DNA from: Heloderma charlesbogerti
Taxonomy: Eukaryota; Chordata; Lepidosauria; Squamata; Helodermatidae
Assembly (NCBI GenBank): GCA_026122225.1
Contig: JANEZZ010001570.1
Coordinates: 2,666,001 to 2,730,000 of the forward strand
Direction of reading: 5' to 3'
Length of the DNA: 64,000 nucleotides
A program made the position numbers and the translations under genes. Positions 33,539 to 45,228 of the stretch are shown in pieces; positions within the stretch are counted from its first letter, which is position 1; the number at the start of each line of letters is the position of its first letter. The notes below the pieces were generated by a model. It was given only the letters and a program-made list of their open reading frames with translations, did no database searches and was not told the DNA's origin.

Positions 33539-34211
33539 AAATATTTTCCTACTGCATACATTTGTTTCTGTTTGTTTTTAAGATAATAATTATTTGCCAG
33601 TCAATTTGTTTTATACTCCTCATGTTTCTTTGAATGCCTGCTTATGGATCTGAATAAGATTGTAGCCACAAATCTCGTCAGTACGTCACCATGACAACAG
33701 ACTACAAAGGAAGCAAGGTTCAGGGAAAGCGTCTCTTGAAAGGATTCACGTATTAACCTGTCTTCAGCTAAGAAGAAACAAAGTTGTTCTGTGCATTCAT
33801 AGGCAGATATTAACAGAATGCAGTATACTTGTACTCTCTCTCTCTCTCTCTCTCTCTCTGTATGCTTTTCTGTATTCTGTAGGTTTCACTGAGGTGGCTT
33901 TAGGGAAGTCATAATATTCAGTTCGAGAAGCCATAGCTACATGCCTTAGTTTTTTATTGAGACTATTATATTAGGCCTACTTTGGCGAGTAATGCCAGAT
34001 GCTTTACCTACCATTATCTCTCCTGTACAGAAAAAGAAATATGAAAACTAATAGACTGCCAACCATGTTCTGAGGTAGCCTTTTAACATAAAAGTTCCAA
34101 ACCTCTGAAGTCTGATAGCTAAAGGGTTGTTTCGCCCTTAGAAATCAGGACATATGTTTTACGTTACAATGGGAAGCTGAAAATAATCTACCCTTTATAA
34201 TAAAACCTACA
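33539..34211. other. Non-coding stretch with a (CT)n microsatellite
   Basis: (CT)n at about 33834-33859; nothing else recognised. Confidence 0.45.
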
Positions 34212-34222
34212 TTTCCAGCCTT
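34212..34222 (+). repeat. TSD of BovB copy B (TTTCCAGCCTT)
   Basis: Identical to 39583-39593 across 5.4 kb, which proves that the interrupted element was one insertion. Confidence 0.88.
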
Positions 34223-35585
34223 TTGTTGTTGTTCAGTCGTGTCCGACTCTTCGTGACCCCATGGACCATAGCACGCCAGGCCTTCCTGTCTTGCACTCTC
34301 TCCCGGAGCGTGCTCAAGTTCATATTCATTGCATCAGTGATGCTATCTAGCCATCTCATCCTCTGCCATCCCCTTTTCCTTTTGCCTTCAATCTTTCCCA
34401 GCATCAGGGTCTTTTCCAGAGAGTTTTTTCTTCGCATTAGGTGGCCAAAATATTTGAGCTTCAGCTTCAGTATCTGTCCTTCCAGTGAGCAGTCAGGGTT
34501 GATTTCCTTTAGGATGGACTGATTTGACCTCCTTGCAGTCCAGGGGACTCGTAAGAGTCTTGTCCAGCACCACAGTTCGAAAGCATCAATTCTTTGGTGC
34601 TCAGCCTTCCTTATAGTCCAGCTCTCACAGCCATACATTACTACTGGGAAAACCATAGCTTTGATTAGACGGACCTTTGTCGGCAAGGTGATGTCTCTGC
34701 TTCTTACTATGCTGTCTAGGTTTGCCATAGCTTTCCTCCCAAGGAGCAAGCATCTTTTAATTTCATGGCTACAGTCACTGTCTGCGGTGATCTTGGAGCC
34801 CAAGAAAATAAAATCTGTCACTGCTTCCATTTCTTCCCCTTACATATGCCAGGAAGTGATGGGGCCAGATGCCATGATCTTCGTTTTTTTAATGTGGAGT
34901 TTCAAACCAGCTTTTGCACTCTCCACTTTCACCCTCAACAAGAGGCTCTTTAGATCTTCTTCACTTTCTGCCATTAGGGTGGTATCATCTGTATATCTGA
35001 GGTTGTTGATAATTCTCCTGGCAATCTTAATTCCGACCTGTGATTCATCCAACCTGGCGTTTCTCATGATGTACTCTGCATATAAGTTAAATAAGCAGGG
35101 CGACAATATACAGCCTTGTCGTACTCCTTTCCCAATTTTGAACCAATCGGTTTTTGAACCAATCTGGTTCTTACTGTTGCTTCTTGACCCTTGTACAGGT
35201 TTCTCAGGAGACAGGTAAGGTGGTCTGGTACCCCCATCTCTTTCAGAATTTGCCACAGTTTGTTGTAATCCACACAATCAAAGGCTTTAGCGTAGTCAAT
35301 GAAGCAGAAATAGACGTTTTTCTGGAATTCTCTTGCTTTCTCCATGATCCAGTGAAAGTTGGCGATTTGATCTCTAGTTCCTTTGCCTCTTCGAAACCCA
35401 GCTTGTACTTCCGGTAGTTCTCGGTTCGCATACTGCTAAAGCCTAGCTTGTAGGATTTTGAGCATAACCTTACTGGCATGTGAAATGAGAGCAATTGTAC
35501 GGTAGTTTGAACACTCTTTGGTGTTGCCCTTCTTTGGAATTAGAATGTAAACTGACTTTTTCCAGTCTTGTGGCCACTGTTGAGT

Positions 35586-35593
35586 GTTCCAAA
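35586..35593 (+). repeat. TSD of nested foldback hAT 1 (GTTCCAAA)
   Basis: Repeated exactly at 36870-36877; the empty site is seen in copy C at about 58567-58576 (GTTCCAAATTTG). Confidence 0.93.
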
Positions 35594-35843
35594 TAGGGAT
35601 GTACGAAAATCACTTACCTGTTCGTGGATTATGCTGATGGTGGGGGCGGAGGCGCTCCGTCCCTCCCCCCGGAATCCTGGATGGGCGGGAGAGGTGCTCC
35701 GTTCCTCCCCCCCCCGGAATCCTCCTTGGCTGGCTGTGCTCCACGGCGGCTCTGCGGAGCAGCCGGCCAGGCCCCGCCAGGCCAGAGCCGTCCGCAGCCG
35801 GATTTCCGGCCGCGGAGTGCTTGGGGGGGGAGAACCGCATACG

Positions 35844-36311
35844 GAGTTGCACTGGTTACCAGTTGTTTTCCGGGCCAAATTCAAGGTGTTGGTTTTGACC
35901 TTTAAAACCCTATACAGTTCCAGCCCAGCCTATCTTAAGGAGCGCCTCCAGCAACACCAGACAGGCCGCTTAACAAGATCAGCCTCGGATGGCCTTCTCT
36001 CTGTCCCATCAGCCAGGACAGCTAGACTGGTGGGGACGAGGGAGAGGGCCTTCTCTATGGTGGCCCCCACTCTGTGGAACTCCCTCCCTAGGGAACTCCG
36101 TCATGCCCCCTCTTTAATGAGCTTCCGTCGTGCATTAAAAACGTGGTTGTTCAGGCAGGCATTTGGGGTGGGTTAGGGTATTTAAAAAAAACAATTTTAT
36201 GGTAAAATTTTATTGTTTTAAATTGTTTTATGGTGGGTTGTACATCGCCCAGAGTGGCTGGGTGACCAGTCAGATGGGCGATTAATAAATTAAATAAATA
36301 AATAAATATAA
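35844..36311 (+). mobile_element. 5'-truncated L2 LINE nested in foldback hAT
   Basis: Opens at GAGTTGCACTGGTTACC inside ORF2 and is open for 110 codons to a stop at 36176, with LHWLPVVFRAKFKVLVLTFKTL-type, GTRERAFS and APTLWNSLPREL blocks. The 3' UTR GGGCGATTAATAAATT and an (AAAT)n tail follow. Possible 5-bp TSD ATACG at 35839-35843 and 36312-36316. It is the youngest layer in the nest. Confidence 0.85.
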
Positions 36312-36646
36312 ATACGCAAATGGCGGCGGCTACGGCTGCTGCCATTTATGTTCCTTATTTTTGACATTTTTATCTACGTAAATATTTACGTAGACTAAGA
36401 CAGCGAAAATAAGGGGAACGCAAATAGTGTAGTGGATGCTATTTGTGTTCCCCTTATTTTCGCTGTCTTAGTCTATGTAATTTTTTACATAGACTAAGAT
36501 GGCCCAAAATAAGGAAAGCAAATGGTGGCAGCCATAGCTGCCATTTGCGTATGCCTTGTGGGTTTTTTTTTACCAGACGTTTTAGGCTACGTAAAAACTT
36601 ATGTAGCCTATCACGTCGGAGTAAAAAAACCCACAACAACCTGCAA

Positions 36647-36742
36647 ATGGCGGCGGTGGCAGCCAGTCGGAAGACCAGCCGCCACAGCTGCCACCGCCAA
36701 AGCCGCCACCGGAGCCGCCGCCGCCCGGAAGATCCGCCCCAG
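36647..36742 (+). other. Putative 32-codon first-exon-like ORF in foldback element
   Basis: ATG in context CAAATGG opens exactly 32 codons, Ala/Arg/Ser/Pro-rich, ending EDPPQ at CAG|GTAAGT in phase 0. It is homologous to 23626-23715 (minus strand, 30 codons) and more loosely to the start of the open minus-strand frame at 49341-49446. A related start at 38351 (MAVAAAGRK) meets a stop. No known protein resembles it; translation is inference. Confidence 0.35.
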
Positions 36743-36748
36743 GTAAGT
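36743..36748 (+). promoter_or_regulatory. Outward splice-donor-like motif (end B)
   Basis: CCCCAG|GTAAGTCTCGTCCC; the same context is found inverted at 23620-23628, while 38459-38464 reads CAGAG|GTAAGTCCCGTCCC. It lies about 125 bp inside the end-B terminus in each copy. Confidence 0.45.
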
Positions 36749-37730
36749 CTCGTCCCGGGGGGATCTGCGGGGGGCGGGGGGCAGGCCATTCCGCCACAGA
36801 TTTCGGGGGGCCGAATGCACTGGCATTCAGCCTCCCCGAGATCCGTGGCGGAATTCTCTGCCATCCCTAGTTCCAAATTTGCTGGCATATTGAGTGCAGC
36901 ACTTTAACAGCATCATCTTGTAGGATTAGAAATAGCTCAGCTGGAATACTGTCATCTCCGCTAGCTTTGTTGTTACTAATGCTTCCTAAGGCCCACTTGA
37001 CTTCACTCTCGAGGATGTCCAGCTCAAGTTCAGTGATCTCACTATCATGGCTATCAGGGACATTCAGATCTTTCCTGTATAGTTCTTCTGTGTATTCCTT
37101 CCACCGCTTCATCTGCTTTTGTTAGGTCCCTGCCTTCTTTGTCCTTTATCATGCCCGTCTTTGCACAAAACGTTCCCTTGAGATCTCCAATTTTCTTGAA
37201 GAGATCTCTCGTCTTTCCCATTCTATTGTTTTCCTCGATTTCTTGGCATTGTTCATTTAAGAAGGCCTTCTTGTCTCTCCTTGCTATTCTCTGGAGCTCT
37301 GCATTCAGTTGGATATATCTTCCCCTTTCTCCCTTGCTTTTCGCTTCCCTTCTTTCCTCAGCTACTTGTAAAGCCTCATCAGACAGCCACTTGGCTTTCT
37401 TGCATTTCTTTTTCTTTGGGATGGATTGAGTTGCTGCCTCCTGAACAATGTTACGGACCTCCGTCCATAGTTCCTCAGACACTCTGTCTATCAGGTCTAA
37501 TCCCTTAAAACTATTCCTCACCTCCACTGTATATTCATAAGGGATATGATTTAGGTCATACCTGAATGGTTTAGTGGTTTTCCCTATGTTCTTCAATTTA
37601 AGCTGGAATTTTGCAACAAGAAGCTCATGATCTGAGCCACAGTCAGCTCCAGGTCTTGTTTTTACTGACTGTATAGAGCTTCTCCATCTTTGGCTGCAAA
37701 AGACATAATCAATCTGATTTCGATATTGAC

Positions 37731-38592
37731 TAGGGGTGGACGAAAGTCACTTACCTGTCCTCGAAGATTTCCCGCGGTGTGGGGGAGGCGCTTCGTTGCT
37801 CCCCCCGCGACATTCAGGCTGGGGGGGGAGGCTTCCCGCCTCGCCCGGCCAAAATTCAGGCCGGGGAGGAGGCGCCTCTCCTCGCCCGGCCGCGAACTAA
37901 AAAGTTAAAAAAAAACAACACCCCCGTGATAGGCTACGTGATGATTAACGTAGCCTATCACGGCTAGATCTGCAAAGTCAGCCATGATAGGCTACGTAAA
38001 TCGCCACTTAGCCTATCACGGGTGACTTAAAAAAAAAAAAAAAAGCGCGTATGCAAATGGCGGCCCCCATAGGGAGCCGCCATTCGCGTTCCTTATTAGG
38101 TCGCTGTAGTCTACGTAAATCTTTACGTAGACTACAGTGACCAAATAAGGAACGGGAATGGCGGCTCCCTATGGGGGCCGCCATTATCCGTACGCGCTTT
38201 TTTTTTTTTTTTTTAAGTCACCCGTGATAGGCTAAGTGACGATTTACGTAGCCTATCACGGCTGACTTTGCAAAGCTAGCCGTGATAGGCTACGTTAATC
38301 GTCACGTAGCCTATCATGGGGGCGTTTTTGTTTTTTTTTTCTTTTATTGCAATGGCGGTGGCGGCAGCCGGTCGAAAGATCGGCTGCCGCCCCCACCCCT
38401 GATGAAGACCCGCCGAACCGCCGGCCGGACCCGCCGCCGGGAGCGACATTCGGCAGAGGTAAGTCCCGTCCCGGGGGGGGGTGCGGGGTGCGGGGGGGTG
38501 CGGAGAATTTCTCCCCGAAACTTGTTCGGGGGGCCGAACACGTTGGTGCTCGGCCCCCCAAAGATTCGGGGAGAAATTCTCCGCCATCCCTA
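37731..38592. mobile_element. Foldback hAT element 2 inside BovB copy B, palindrome of palindromes
   Basis: Starts TAGGGGTGGACG, ends GCCATCCCTA, exact 8-bp TSD ATATTGAC (37723-37730 and 38593-38600). Arms 37912-38120 and 38121-38330 are near-perfect inverted copies, and each arm holds two ~36-bp palindromes (GATAGGCTACGT..ACGTAGCCTATC). The axis is itself the palindrome CTACGTAAATCTTTACGTAG. Outward donors lie at 37749-37754 (minus) and 38459-38464 (plus). CpG-rich ATGGCGGC blocks flank the axis. No ORF of transposase type. Confidence 0.93.
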
Positions 38593-38600
38593 ATATTGAC
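38593..38600 (+). repeat. TSD of nested foldback hAT 2 (ATATTGAC)
   Basis: Exact match to 37723-37730; the empty site is present in copy A (GGTCAATATCG, plus strand near 5198). Confidence 0.93.
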
Positions 38601-39593
38601 CATCTGGTGATGTCCATGTGTAGAGTCACCTCTTGTGCTGTTGGAAAAGAGTGTTTGCTATGATCAGCGTGTTCTCTTGGCAAAACTCTATTAGCCTTTG
38701 TCCTGCTTCATTTTGTACACCAAGGCCATGCTTGCCTGTTATCCCGGTGATTTCTTGACTTCCTACTTTGGCATTCCAATCCCCTATGATGAAGAGGACA
38801 TCTTTTTTTGGTGTTAGTTCTAGAAGGTGTTGTAGGTCTTCATAGAACCGATCAACCTCAGCTTCTTCAGCATCAGTGGTTGGGGCATAGACTTGAATTA
38901 CTGTGATGTTGAATGGTTTGCCTTGGATTCGTACTGAGATCATTCTATCATTTTTGAGATTGTACCCCAGTACTGCTTTTCCCACCCTTTTGTTGACTAT
39001 GAGTGCTACTCCATTTCTTCTAAGGGATTCTTGCCCACAGTAGTAGATATGATGGTCACCTGAATTAAAATTCGCCCATGCTTGTCCATTTTAGTTCGCT
39101 GATTCCCAAGATGTCAATGTTCAGTCTTGTCATCTCATGTTTGACTACCTCCAGCTTACCTTGAATCATTGATCTGACATTCCAGGTTCCTAAACAATAT
39201 TGTTCTTTACAGCATCGGATTTTCTTTTCACCACCAGACACATCCACAGCTCAGTGTCCTTTCGGCTTTGGCCCAGCCGCTTCACTCTTTCTGGCACTAC
39301 TTGGAAATTCCCTCTGCTCTTCCCCAGTAGTATATTGGACACCTTCCGACCTGAGTTGCTCATTTTCCGGCATCATATCTTTTAGCCTTTTGATACGTTC
39401 CATGGGGTTTTCTTGGCAAGAATAGTGGAGTGGTTTGCCATGTCCTTCTCCAGTGGACCACATTTTGTCAGAACTCTCCGCCATGATCTGTCTGTCTTGG
39501 GTGGCCCTGCACGGCATAGCTTATGGCTTGACTGAGTTACGCAAGCCCCTTCGCCGCAACAAGGCAGTGATCCATGAAGGGGTTTCCAGCCTT

Positions 39594-41742
39594 AGCACTG
39601 TTCAGATATTAAACTGGTGGGGTTTTACATACAAAAATGTTATTACTGGCTGAAGTTTTATTCATAGTCTTGGGGAAGACATTAAGGTGAGCAACACTTC
39701 AGTGCTAATGGCAGGATTTGTTGTGGGGGATGGGTCCCAAAGCATTTATTTGGCAAAATAATATTACATAAAATGCATTTCTACCCATGATCTCTGAAGG
39801 TGTGGGTTTATTCTCTAAGAGTTTGGCATGCAGTGCAGCATGTTTGTAGAATGGCCTTGTGGATGTTCAGTCAACCCAAAATGCTCCTTAGCCCAGCCTA
39901 TCAATCCTGAACTAATTCAGGGGTAGTTCACACAAATAAGCATTGCTTAGGTCTCCACTCAGTCAGGAACCCTGCCTTATTAGTATTCCTAATGGTATGG
40001 AACTTTGTAACAATGTTCATCAGAAAGTGATTACATCTCTGCTGCAGCCTTGCTCATCAATGTGGAGAGGTTGCATGTGGAGTCGGTAGGAGAGGAGCAT
40101 GCATCCACACTCACCTCCATGCTTATATGTATTGAATGCTCAAACAGGGCCATAATGTTCATGAACATTCTGTGACATCTCAGCAGCTCTGTCAACAGGG
40201 AGGGAAGCTCAGAAAAAGTATCTGGGTAGTCCAAAGCTGGGTTGTTATTGTTGTCCTGCCTGTTTTAAATATGATTGAACCTCTTGCACAGGAATAGCAT
40301 TTTCCTCAGTAATAGTTTCTTAATTGAGCCGTTATTATTGACATTCACTGAATCAGAATACCACAAGGAACCAAATAATTATCTAAGCCAAACTCCTGCT
40401 ATTCTTTAAAGAAAGAACAGGACAACTGAATGTGACAGTTGAATCTGTTGTTCTACTAAGGCCCAAACTAGACATGGTGAAAGTAGCCGTAATTGTTTAT
40501 TCATATGTCTGTCTGACCTGTTTACATATAAAGTAGAGGATGGGACGTTCATATCTAGCTTAGCCTTAATATTCTCCAAAAATACACGTAATTGTGAGGT
40601 GGATCACATGTTACAAATGAAGCTGATGACTGACATGTCATACAAACACATTCCTAACACAGCAGCCAATTAGGTAGCTTAGTCTGAACAAAGGAATTGT
40701 TCTTAAGCTTTCCAAAGATGAAGTTCTTTTGGGCCCAAAGCAAAAATTAAATGCATCCAATATACTATTTGAACCTCAGATCATTCCTGACCTCAGTGGC
40801 CAACTGACTGCATTCCAAAGTCTGATTAAGCATGAAAAGTTATATTTCACCCATGATATCCCATGAACACTTAGCATTTAATTATTTTCTTTCATACAAT
40901 TAAAAATAAAGTGTTGCAATTAAATAATTACCCTTTTCCCAGTGAAACACTATCATTCTGCCTTAAAGGATTCCAGCCAAAAATGTTATAGCACATCAGT
41001 ATATATTTATAGGTTTTTGCCAATGACTTTTCCCTCCTCACTACAAGCCTGCTTCATTAATTTATTGGATGAGAAATAAATATTTGATGTGTAATTAACT
41101 GGAGATTAGTATGGAAGTTTCCCTTAGAAACAGATGCTCAGTGCTTTCCATGACTGAAAAGCATTTTACAATGAAGAAAAATATAATGATATTGTGTCAC
41201 TTTGGGCAGGGAAAATTGTTCAAAACATTCAATTAGTGAATAAAATGGCTGCTCATTTAATACTTTGGGGGTTGATTAATTGCAGCTATAGAGGAAAAAC
41301 ACCAGTTACCATGTGTTCACATAAAAAGCTTCCAAGTGCTAATCTGCTGGAAATTATATTGAGGTGGCAGCCAGCTTACAACTCAGTACTTTACCCAGCT
41401 ACTTTAAGGCCTAGTTCATACAGATCTTGAGTGTGTGATAGCTCCCAGAAAAAATGAACTACATGAGTATTGTGTAAGACAGAATGAAGCAGTAGGTGGT
41501 GAATACTGGGGGCAGGCAAAGGTGATGAGGTGTTGGAAGCAGAGTTGAATGTGCCAAGAGAGTTGTGCTGCATTCCCCAAGCTAGCCTGTTGCCAGTGTT
41601 GCAGTTTCAATTGACAGTCTAGTTAGCTTCTGTACATGGAATGGGGGCTAGGGGAGGATACCATTTGGTCCTTTGCCTCAGGCATCAAAATGTCTTGGGC
41701 CAGCCCTGTCAGGACCACCATGTCAGTTCCATACATTTGGAG
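39594..41742. other. Non-coding stretch
   Basis: A weak inverted pair (AAGGCCCAAACTAGACATG at 40459, CATATCTAGCTTAGCCTT near 40570) may mark a decayed MITE. Otherwise nothing recognised. Confidence 0.4.
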
Positions 41743-41924
41743 AAGGACCATAGCTCAACAGTAAGACACATGCTTTAAAAAAACTGTTCCATGTTCAGTC
41801 CAGGTAAGGCTGGGAAACACCCCTGTGTGAAACCCTGGAGAGCTGCTACCAACTAGTGTAGACAATACTGAGCTAGATGGACCAATAGTCTGACTCAAGA
41901 TAAGGCAGTCTTCTATGTTTCTAC
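41743..41924 (+). mobile_element. tRNA-derived squamate SINE
   Basis: The degraded head CATAGCTCAACAGTAAGACACATGCTTT resembles a tRNA-Ala A-box half. The body CCCTGTGTGAAACCCTGGAGAG, AGTGTAGACAATACTGAGC and TAGATGGACCAATAGTCTGAC leads to AAGGCAGTCTTCTATGTT. It matches the minus-strand copy at 48981. Confidence 0.8.
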
Positions 41925-43579
41925 ATCGTTCATATCCTTGCTGGAGTATAATACCAATGATATAATAATTTATAGATGTTTTCCTTTGCTGACAAATCTA
42001 CTTAATATCTCGGTACTTCTATACAGATTAAATGCACCTGGAATTTCCTTTACATTCTTAAGGGAAACTAACAGGAATGCACTGAATTATGTATTTGACA
42101 CAACAAATTCCAACAACAGCCACAACTTTTATCTTTTAAAAGGCATACACTCAATGACAAGCACAATTTGTGCATAGAAGCAGTCACTTGCAATGAATAA
42201 TGTTGATCTGCTTCACAAGACAGCACCTTACAGAATTTACAGAAAACTTAAATGATCTTCATTGTGTGTCTGCAAGAGCATAGTAGCCAAGACAGATGTT
42301 GTGCTGACCTCTATTTACTGAATCTGACAGCTAGTTTAGGTACCATCTGCCACCCATTTGGGATACTCACCAGGGAGTATTAAGCTGCTGATGTATCATT
42401 ATACCAGGTGTCATAGTTGATCAGGTACATCATTTTGGGTGCAATGAATGGAAATCTCTTTTTCATTCACAGTTGCAGAAGACCTTGCTTTTAACTTGGC
42501 TACCCCTCATTAAGTCAGGAAACCTAAGGCATTTTCAGTTGAAACAACAGCAAAAGTTAAAGAAAAGATAATCTTTTTATTGGTTAATGTATATTCAGGT
42601 CATCTGTTTCCACTTCAAAACTTGTGACCTACAGAAACCAGAAGCAGAGAAACCAAATAGATATACCTATGCAGAAGTCTACTGTGGCCCATTGGACTAG
42701 GCTATTAAGATACAATTTTCAAATGACCACATAGGCCAAGTAATAAAATGTTCTTTAAAATCATATCTTCAAACATTTACCATTTCATCTGAGCAGCCTT
42801 GCTAAGGGAGGACTTTTGGATCATTGGGTGAAACCAGGAAATTCATTCTGGCATTCCTGGGATAGTTATTGCAAGAAAATAATATAAGACGTTTCTTTCT
42901 TTTCCAAGAAAGCTACTGTCTGTATGGTGCAGAATAAAGACCACATTTCTATATTAGTCAAGAGAATTCCCTTTGGGTGAAGAAAAATAATAAATATGCA
43001 AGCATATTATTCTTACATGTCCCATCTCTTAATGATGGAATAGAAATCCTTGGAAGAATGACAGTTCAAAGGACTTTTTGCCACACATTGATAATACAGT
43101 AAATGTAGGAGGCTGCAAAAAGGAATAGAGTATATGGGATATACATATAAAGAGAAGGGGAGGGTGGTTAAAAAGTACTGGGAAAAGATTTAAAAAGAGG
43201 GTTATGATATCAAAGGAGTGAAAATTTTGGGAAAAGGAAGGATGTAGGTTGACATTCATTTGCTTGGTCAAGGACAACACCTTAAAAGAAGCTACTACAC
43301 ACAGGCACAGTGGCCATTTAATGGGGACAGAATGTCTCCCCCACACACACACACAGTGTCTTCCATAATATCTGTGTCCCCTGCCCATTGTGTTTCCATC
43401 AGCTCTCATATCATGGCTCCTTTCCACTCTTTCTTCCTGCCCCCAGCCAGACTCTGATGGAGGAAGTAACTCTCTTCAGCTGTTTCTTATTCTGTGAACT
43501 AGTCTAACTCCCTTTGGGAAATGGGAAATTGGTGCATTGCCTCTGTCATTGCTCAACCATGCCATACAGTGAGTTGGAT
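41925..43579. other. Non-coding stretch, nothing recognised
   Basis: A short (CA)n lies at 43339-43356; no gene. Confidence 0.4.
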
Positions 43580-43673
43580 ACAGTGAGCTGTATCCAACCC
43601 AGATCCAGACTTGGTCATAGACCCACTGAAATCAATGGGACTTCTCAAAGTATAACTAAGTCTGGATCCAAAC
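43580..43673. repeat. Short palindromic MITE, CCAGACTTGGTC variant
   Basis: GTATCCAACCCAGATCCAGAC and TAAGTCTGGATCCAAACC are inverted around CCCACTGAAATCAATGGGAC. Confidence 0.6.
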
Positions 43674-44482
43674 CACTTATCATCATCATCATCATTATAA
43701 ATGTGAAAACAAAAGGGGAATTCAGGTTTTACAACCTTCAGTCTCAAGATGTCCTACTCCACACCACTTCCAGACTTGTAAAGCCATAAAATAGATAAGG
43801 GCCATACACCAAGTGGGCCTAGTTATTCCACTCTGATTACTTCTCTAAAGGAAAGAAATGTTATGATACTTAGATAAATAATACTATGCCTGATGTTCTT
43901 CCTTAAGGGTGTGATAGAAAGCTGTATAACCAAAATACAAGATACAGTTCATTGTCTGCCCTACCCGCCCACCCAAAATAAGCTACAGTGGATGCAACAT
44001 TTAAACAGTGAAATATATGTTAACTTGTAAATATTTACCAGTTATGTCAATGGTAAAACTTAGATGTAATTTAGGTCAGGATTTTGTCTTATTTTTTAGC
44101 TCAGTTTTCCATTTTGTTGCATAGCCTTATTCTACTCCTTCCAGAAGTACTGTTGGGGAAACAATGTCCCTGGAAGGATGATACATCATTACATAGACAC
44201 TTTTCACAGAGGTATAATGGGGGGAAATGATTCCTGATCATGCTAGGAACACTGCTGCTGTTTGTCACAGTTTCATAGCGTAGTGGGGGGGGAGTTGCCT
44301 CTAATATCCTAAATTTTGAGATATAAGTCACCTTCCAAAACTGAAATCAATTTTTGTCAGCCGTTCAAGGAATACAGCAATATTTCCCCCCCCCCCAGCC
44401 TCTAGACCTCATGAAATCAACACACACACACACACACACACAATCCCATCAGATATTTCAGTCCAATGTTACTTGAAAAAGG
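43674..44482. other. Non-coding stretch with microsatellites
   Basis: (ATC)n at 43680-43697 and (CA)n at about 44419-44442. No gene recognised. Confidence 0.45.
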
Positions 44483-44601
44483 AGGTACGGAGCAACCCTA
44501 AGCATATTTAGATAGGAAAAAGTTCTACAACTCTCAGCATAGGGAATGCTGGGAGTTATAGGACTTTTTTCTTTCTAAATATGCATACGATTGTACCTTT
44601 A
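44483..44601. mobile_element. Palindromic MITE, relative of 12114-12250
   Basis: AGGTACGGAGCAACCCTAAGC and GCATACGATTGTACCT form the ends; CTACAACTCTCAGCAT mirrors ATGCTGGGAGTTATAGG. Confidence 0.7.
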
Positions 44602-45228
44602 ATTTAGCTGCAGTTAAAGAACCAATGAGCTGCTCTGGTGACTGCAGTTGTAACAAGCTTGCTGTTTACATGAGCATATATGCAGCCGAGAAGAGAAGAG
44701 AAGAGAGCTATTTGCAGCTGACTTACTCTCTGACACATGTTAAAGAATCTGAATTACATTCCCTTCTGGCCCATCTGTTTCTTATAGTCCTCACTGGCTT
44801 CCTTACACGGACAGAAACTAGACATTCAATTGGTACACTCCAAACATCTACGATTTTGGCAGCTGATGACATATTTATGTAATGGAATGTATGAAATAGT
44901 GATACTAATGTTCAAGGCCTAATTTACTTTACACAAAATTTAGTGCTGAAGAAAGGTGACAGATTAACACCACCAAAACTAAATTATTTGGCTCTTTACA
45001 CCATGCATGGCAGAAGCAGGAAAGGGAAACCCTATAGCATGCCTGGATTCCTCTTTACTGTTTTTTTTCCTCCTCAGTGAATCAGTTTCTCAATTTATGA
45101 ATCAGCCACACATTCATGTCATGAATACGAGGTATTTGGCCAGCACATGACATTTTATGGAGACTGAGTTATGGACCTTGGAGTCCCATATAATAGTTTT
45201 TAAAAAAAACCTAATTTAGGCTGCTATC
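44602..45228. other. Non-coding stretch, nothing recognised
   Basis: No gene or named repeat. Confidence 0.4.

Larger units (their letters stand above)
35594..36869. mobile_element. Foldback hAT element inside BovB copy B, itself carrying an L2
   Basis: Starts TAGGGATGTACG (end A), ends GCCATCCCTA (end B), 8-bp TSD GTTCCAAA. Outward donors lie at 35612-35617 (minus) and 36743-36748 (plus). The right half has serial palindromes: TACGTAAATATTTACGTA (36374-36391), a mirrored AAATAAGGGGAACGCAAAT pair around 36430, CTATGTAATTTTTTACATAG (36472-36491) and a TACGTAAAAACTTATGTA fold near 36589. L2 sequence occupies 35844-36311. Confidence 0.92.
34229..39517 (-). pseudogene. BovB endonuclease/reverse transcriptase ORF, broken (copy B)
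   Basis: The minus-strand frame begins at the ATG at 39517 (MPCRATQDRQ). A 1-bp insertion around 39068 (GAATTTTAATTC versus GAATTTAATTC in copy A) shifts the frame after the SELKW endonuclease motif. hAT insertions then split the endonuclease (37731-38592) and the region before the reverse-transcriptase palm (35594-36869). The catalytic motif reads YTDD (34984-34995), not YADD. The 3' end lacks the ACGACTGA octamer that carries the stop in copy A, so the frame runs through the CAA tail. Clearly inactive. Confidence 0.9.
34223..39582 (-). mobile_element. Full-length BovB LINE copy B, split by two hAT insertions
   Basis: Minus-strand BovB whose 3' CAA tail is at 34223 and whose 5' start (revcomp CCCCTTCATGGATCACTG) ends at 39582, with an 11-bp TSD. 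After removal of the 8-bp TSDs and the inserts 35594-36869 and 37731-38592, the flanks join exactly as in the unbroken copies A and C. The BovB part is about 3.2 kb. Confidence 0.93.

Noticed and set aside
34223..39582. Host craniofacial-development-protein-like gene (a common automatic label for such ORFs)
   Set aside because: Motif order, CAA tail and TSDs show it is RTE-BovB; that label in databases often derives from this retrotransposon.
40459..40570. MITE with AAGGCCCAAACTAGACATG ends
   Set aside because: Only a weak inverted match and no TSD; not reported as a separate element.
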